From: an uncultured Bacteroidales bacterium
GTDB lineage: Bacteria > Bacteroidota > Bacteroidia > Bacteroidales > UBA4417
DNA length: 37,168 nt
Direction: 5' to 3'
NCBI GenBank assembly: GCA_903822525.1
Contig: CAIJPI010000081.1
Coordinates: forward strand, 1 to 37,168
In this document: piece after piece, positions 34,116-37,168 of the stretch
Position numbering within the stretch: position 1 is the stretch's first letter
How the letters are laid out: each line of letters begins with the position of its first letter
Program-made: the position numbers and the translations under genes
The notes under the pieces: model-generated
Databases searched by the model: none
What the model saw: only the letters and a program-made list of their open reading frames with translations
What the model was told of the DNA's origin: nothing

Positions 34116-35262
34116 CCTGTTAATAGTTGCAGTCCTGGTATTGATGCTGACCTCCTGCATCAAAGCCTACGATCCTGAAATTAAAAGTCAGGATGCCGTT
34201 AAATTTGTTGTGTCGGGACAGATAAATAAAGGGGATACGGTTCAACGGATTAATATTTCAAAAACTTCGCCTGTAAGCCAGCCTGTACATTTCCAGGTTA
34301 GCGGGTGTACAGTGACTATAATTGATGACAAAGGGAACACATATAATGCCGTTGATGTGAATAACGGGGATTACGAATGTGTTATTCCTCAGTCGGCTCT
34401 TACACCCGGCACCTCTTTCAAGCTTAATGTTATTCTGCCTGATGGTGTAAATATCGTTTCTGATTTTGACCAGTTAAATGAGTGCCCTGATATCGATTCA
34501 GTATATTATTCAGTGAAAAGCATTCCCTCCACTGTTCCGCAACTCGTCACACAGGGCATACAGTTTTATTTGAACCTGGATGCCGGAGATTTGCCGTGCC
34601 GCAATTTTAAATGGGAAGCCACCGAAACCTGGGAATACCATTCCTCGTATGCCATTGAGTGGTATTACAATGGTAAAATTCATCATGTGTCACCTCCTGA
34701 TTTTTCGAAGATGGTGTGTTGGAAAACAGCAGCGGTAAAGGATGTTTTCACCCTTACAACTAAAAACCTGGTTCAGAACAAATACAGCCAGTTCCCATTG
34801 CATTTTGTCGATAATTATTCCACCCCGCGTTTGGTTTTTGGGTATAGCCTGCTTGTAAGGCAATATGCGCTCAGCGAGGCGGCTTTCGCATATTGGGAGA
34901 AAGTTCAGATAAACAGCAACCAGCAAGGTGGCTTGTACGAAAAGCAACCGCTTGCCATTAACGGGAATATGCATAATGTAACCCATCCCGATGAGGAAGT
35001 GCTTGGGTTTTTCGGTGTAACAGCTGTTACATCCAGGCGGATCTTTGTTAAAAATGTCGAAAATCTGCCTTTGGAATATTATAAGGATTGTGAATCCGGT
35101 ACCATCTTAAAAGAAGGATTGAAAAAGATTCCGACCTCATTATACCCTGCTTATTTATACGGAGGACCTTACGGATATGAGGATAGGCTAATTGACCCCA
35201 CCTGTGTTGACTGCCTCCGGCTCGGTGGTAAGAATGTAAAACCTGATTTCTGGCCAAACTAA
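34102..35262 (+). CDS. DUF4249 outer-membrane lipoprotein, partner of the TonB receptor
   Basis: 386 residues. The lipoprotein signal MRQNSLLIVAVLVLMLTSC puts the lipidated cysteine at 19. The DUF4249 pattern follows: 'DAVKFVVSGQINKGDTVQRINIS', an Ig-like strand set with 'GCTVTIIDDKGNTYNA', 'GTSFKLNVILPDG' and 'CPDIDSVYY'. A less conserved C-terminal half carries a Cys pair near the end (DPTCVDCLRLGG). DUF4249 genes regularly sit next to this type of receptor in Bacteroidetes. By analogy with SusD it may cap the receptor at the cell surface, but no substrate is known to me. The start overlaps the receptor gene by 14 bases, and the next gene starts one base after the stop, so expression is tightly coupled. 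Confidence 0.87.
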   Translation: MRQNSLLIVAVLVLMLTSCIKAYDPEIKSQDAVKFVVSGQINKGDTVQRINISKTSPVSQPVHFQVSGCTVTIIDDKGNTYNAVDVNNGDYECVIPQSALTPGTSFKLNVILPDGVNIVSDFDQLNECPDIDSVYYSVKSIPSTVPQLVTQGIQFYLNLDAGDLPCRNFKWEATETWEYHSSYAIEWYYNGKIHHVSPPDFSKMVCWKTAAVKDVFTLTTKNLVQNKYSQFPLHFVDNYSTPRLVFGYSLLVRQYALSEAAFAYWEKVQINSNQQGGLYEKQPLAINGNMHNVTHPDEEVLGFFGVTAVTSRRIFVKNVENLPLEYYKDCESGTILKEGLKKIPTSLYPAYLYGGPYGYEDRLIDPTCVDCLRLGGKNVKPDFWPN

Positions 35263-35263
35263 G

Positions 35264-36955
35264 ATGATGAAAAAATACCTGCTCATAGTTTTAGTCATGA
35301 TCCTGGCTGCAAAAAGCACTGCATTTGCCATGGCATTTTCCGGGGTAAAAAGTCTTGCCGGCGAAAAAGTTGTGCTTTTTACTGACCGTTCACTCTACAT
35401 TGCCGGGGAACAATTGAATTTTAAAGCATCTTTATTTTCTGATAGTAACTCAAATGGATCCGGGCCAGTGCACATACTCTATTGTGAACTGGTTACCCCC
35501 GATGGGAAAAAGGTGGTTGGAAACAAATACCTGGTAAGTAATCTTGAAGCCAACGGCTGTATGCTTATTCCAAAAGATCTGATAACCGGTACCTATTACC
35601 TGAGAGCATATACCCGCATGATGCTGAATTATGGCCCCGCTTCATTTGGCTACAGGCAGATACGCATAATAAATCCGGGTAAAAATGAGGTATTGGTTTC
35701 AGAAAAGAACCAGGATGCTGGAGGGCTGCTTACAGAGCCTTCTGCTGCTGAAAGCCCGGATGAGTTGTACAAGGTTTCGGCAGATAAAAAGGTATACGTT
35801 CCGCGCGATACCATTAGCGTGACCGTTCAGGAAGGTAAAAATTATAAAGCCGGAATAAAAAGCCTGTGCCTGTCTGTTGTACCGGATGGAACAAAGGAAG
35901 TCGCTCTGCTGCAGCCCTTAACATCGGATGAAGATAAGTACAGTAAGGACTATTACCCCGAATCCCGGGGGCTTTCACTTACAGGCAAACTCACCGAAGC
36001 AAATTCATCGCTTCCGGTACAGGGCAAAAGGGTGAACCTTTCGATTATGGGGAGTGGCCGCGATTTTATGTCGGTCAGAACGGATACCAGCGGACGGTTT
36101 TATTTTGCACTACCTGATTACTATGGAAGCAGAGACTTATTCCTGTGTGCTGAAAAAACTCCTGCTCCGGGTGTAAAAATATGGGTTGATAATGAGTTTT
36201 ACAATTCAGCCTTTCATTTGCCAACGCCTGATTTCGCGCTAACAGAGCAGGAAAGAGAGATTGTGTTGAATATGGCAAACAACATACAGATTTCTAACTA
36301 TTTTCAAAATAAAGAAAAGGAAGATACATTGGCAGACCGAAAATCGGAGATTGCTTTTTATGGAAAACCAACCACCATTATCGAACTGGATAAATACATT
36401 CTGCTTCCTACGCTGGAGGAATACTTCAATGAATTGTCGAGCCAGGTCAGGGTGCGGCGTCACAAAGGGGAGCCTGGTTTTGTAGTATTGGGATCGGCTG
36501 ATATATCGTTCTATGAACCGCTTGTAATGGTCGATTGGGTTGCTGTTGACGAGCCTTCGAAAATACTTGCTGTTTCGCCCCAGAATATTTCACGCATAGA
36601 AATTGTAAACGAAGACTATGTAAAAGGAGGGCAAACCTATGGTGGTATTATCAGCCTGATTTCGAAAAAAGGTGATTTTGCCGGTATTGATCTGCCTTCA
36701 GCCGGTATGTTTATTAATTATGGATTCCTGGCTGAACAAAAATGCAGGGATATTCAGGCTGAGGCTGTTGCTGCTCATCCGGATACCAGGAATACCCTGT
36801 TATGGAAGCCTGGGATCGAGATTTCCGGCACTAAACCTGAAAAATTAATTTTCACAGCTCCCGATACTCCAGGGAAATATATAGTAGTTATTGAAGGTGT
36901 AACTAAAGACGGGCATGTGTTTTCGGAAACCGGAATGTTTGAAGTCAAAAATTAA
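35264..36955 (+). CDS. MG2-domain protein with carboxypeptidase-regulatory and TonB plug-like domains but no barrel
   Basis: 563 residues. After a signal peptide (MMKKYLLIVLVMILAAKSTAFA) comes an MG2-like (macroglobulin) domain, ~30-140, with 'LFTDRSLYIAGEQLNFKASLF' broken by a turn and 'GTYYLRAYTRMMLNYG'. Next is a CarboxypepD-like domain (~235-300, 'LTGKLTEANSSLPVQGKRV' and 'TDTSGRFYFALPD'). Residues ~380-475 look like a receptor plug ('PLVMVDWVAVD', 'ISRIEIVNEDYVKGGQTYGGIISLIS'). The last ~60 residues form an Ig-like strand set (LLWKPGIEISG, GKYIVVIEG). There is no outer-membrane barrel, so it cannot be a transporter by itself. Related MG2/plug proteins exist in Bacteroidetes with no known role. 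Either ATG of the ATG-ATG pair could start it. It is the last gene of the four-gene operon. Confidence 0.8.
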   Translation: MMKKYLLIVLVMILAAKSTAFAMAFSGVKSLAGEKVVLFTDRSLYIAGEQLNFKASLFSDSNSNGSGPVHILYCELVTPDGKKVVGNKYLVSNLEANGCMLIPKDLITGTYYLRAYTRMMLNYGPASFGYRQIRIINPGKNEVLVSEKNQDAGGLLTEPSAAESPDELYKVSADKKVYVPRDTISVTVQEGKNYKAGIKSLCLSVVPDGTKEVALLQPLTSDEDKYSKDYYPESRGLSLTGKLTEANSSLPVQGKRVNLSIMGSGRDFMSVRTDTSGRFYFALPDYYGSRDLFLCAEKTPAPGVKIWVDNEFYNSAFHLPTPDFALTEQEREIVLNMANNIQISNYFQNKEKEDTLADRKSEIAFYGKPTTIIELDKYILLPTLEEYFNELSSQVRVRRHKGEPGFVVLGSADISFYEPLVMVDWVAVDEPSKILAVSPQNISRIEIVNEDYVKGGQTYGGIISLISKKGDFAGIDLPSAGMFINYGFLAEQKCRDIQAEAVAAHPDTRNTLLWKPGIEISGTKPEKLIFTAPDTPGKYIVVIEGVTKDGHVFSETGMFEVKN

Positions 36956-37059
36956 GTGAGCTTCCTGGTTAAGGCTATTGGGCTTTATACCTTTTCAGAA
37001 GTATGAATCCTGTTTTTGTCTGATTTAGCTTGATTTTTTCACAAACTGCAGCTGAACAT

Positions 37060-37137
37060 GGCTGTTGCAGATTTACACCGATAAATACAAAAATCCGTGC
37101 AAATCCGTTCTATCTGTGTCATACGTGTTCTATTCCC
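37060..37137. repeat. Dispersed 'AATCCGTG' type non-coding repeat
   Basis: The segment reads 'gatttacaccg...aaaatccgtgcaaatccgttctatctgtgtcatacgtgttct', with short motifs repeated (AATCCGTGC/AATCCGTTC; CTGTGTC/CGTGTTC). This wording is typical of a non-coding repeat scattered through many bacterial genomes. It lies downstream of the receptor operon. It is followed by a small hairpin, AAGCTGA (37140-37146) with TCAGCTT (37155-37161). Confidence 0.45.
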
Positions 37138-37168
37138 GGAAGCTGATGAATTATTCAGCTTAGGGATA

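Overview
The window looks like chromosomal DNA of a Bacteroidota bacterium, probably a Bacteroidales-type anaerobe or facultative anaerobe. The evidence is the gene content: a TonB-dependent receptor paired with a DUF4249 lipoprotein, an MG2/plug protein, DUF349, Bacteroidetes-type AsmA and ABC-F proteins, and a tungsten-type aldehyde:ferredoxin oxidoreductase. Shine-Dalgarno sequences are almost absent, and TAnnTTTG boxes, the Bacteroidetes sigma-ABfr -7 element, recur upstream of genes. Nothing in the sequence fixes genus or species. I see no rRNA, tRNA, CRISPR array, transposase or phage gene.

Layout. 1-10655 is all on the plus strand: the tail of a MinD-like ATPase, a PLP-dependent trans-sulfuration enzyme (methionine gamma-lyase-like), an outer-membrane patatin with a BamA-like barrel, a DUF349 protein with a long hexapeptide repeat, chorismate synthase (aroC), and a giant AsmA-like protein with a coiled-coil tail. 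10687-21425 is all on the minus strand: a CHASE/four-PAS histidine kinase, the 23S rRNA methyltransferase RlmF, a DEAD-box helicase, a CapA-like phosphoesterase, an LpxR-like lipoprotein and an ABC-F ATPase. A 220-bp element with inverted-repeat ends lies between rlmF and the helicase. A long-chain acyl-CoA synthetase (plus) converges on a minus-strand cluster consisting of an Nramp metal transporter, an outer-membrane protein and an LpxL-type acyltransferase. Next come the AOR enzyme and a secreted protein of unknown function (both minus). The window ends with a tight plus-strand four-gene operon (30643-36955): a small secreted protein, an STN-domain TonB receptor, a DUF4249 lipoprotein, and an MG2 protein carrying a plug-like domain but no barrel.

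How the genes work together. Much of the window concerns the cell envelope: patatin, AsmA, LpxL-type and LpxR-like lipid A enzymes, CapA, OM barrels and the receptor operon. The rest is housekeeping (aroC, rlmF, helicase, ABC-F) or catabolic/redox (gamma-lyase, acyl-CoA synthetase, AOR). The least explained part is the receptor operon with its divergent secreted neighbour. It resembles a substrate-capture system, but its ligand and the function of three of its four proteins cannot be read from sequence. Several starts were moved from the longest reading frame using promoter boxes, signal peptides or an RBS; each case is explained in its entry.
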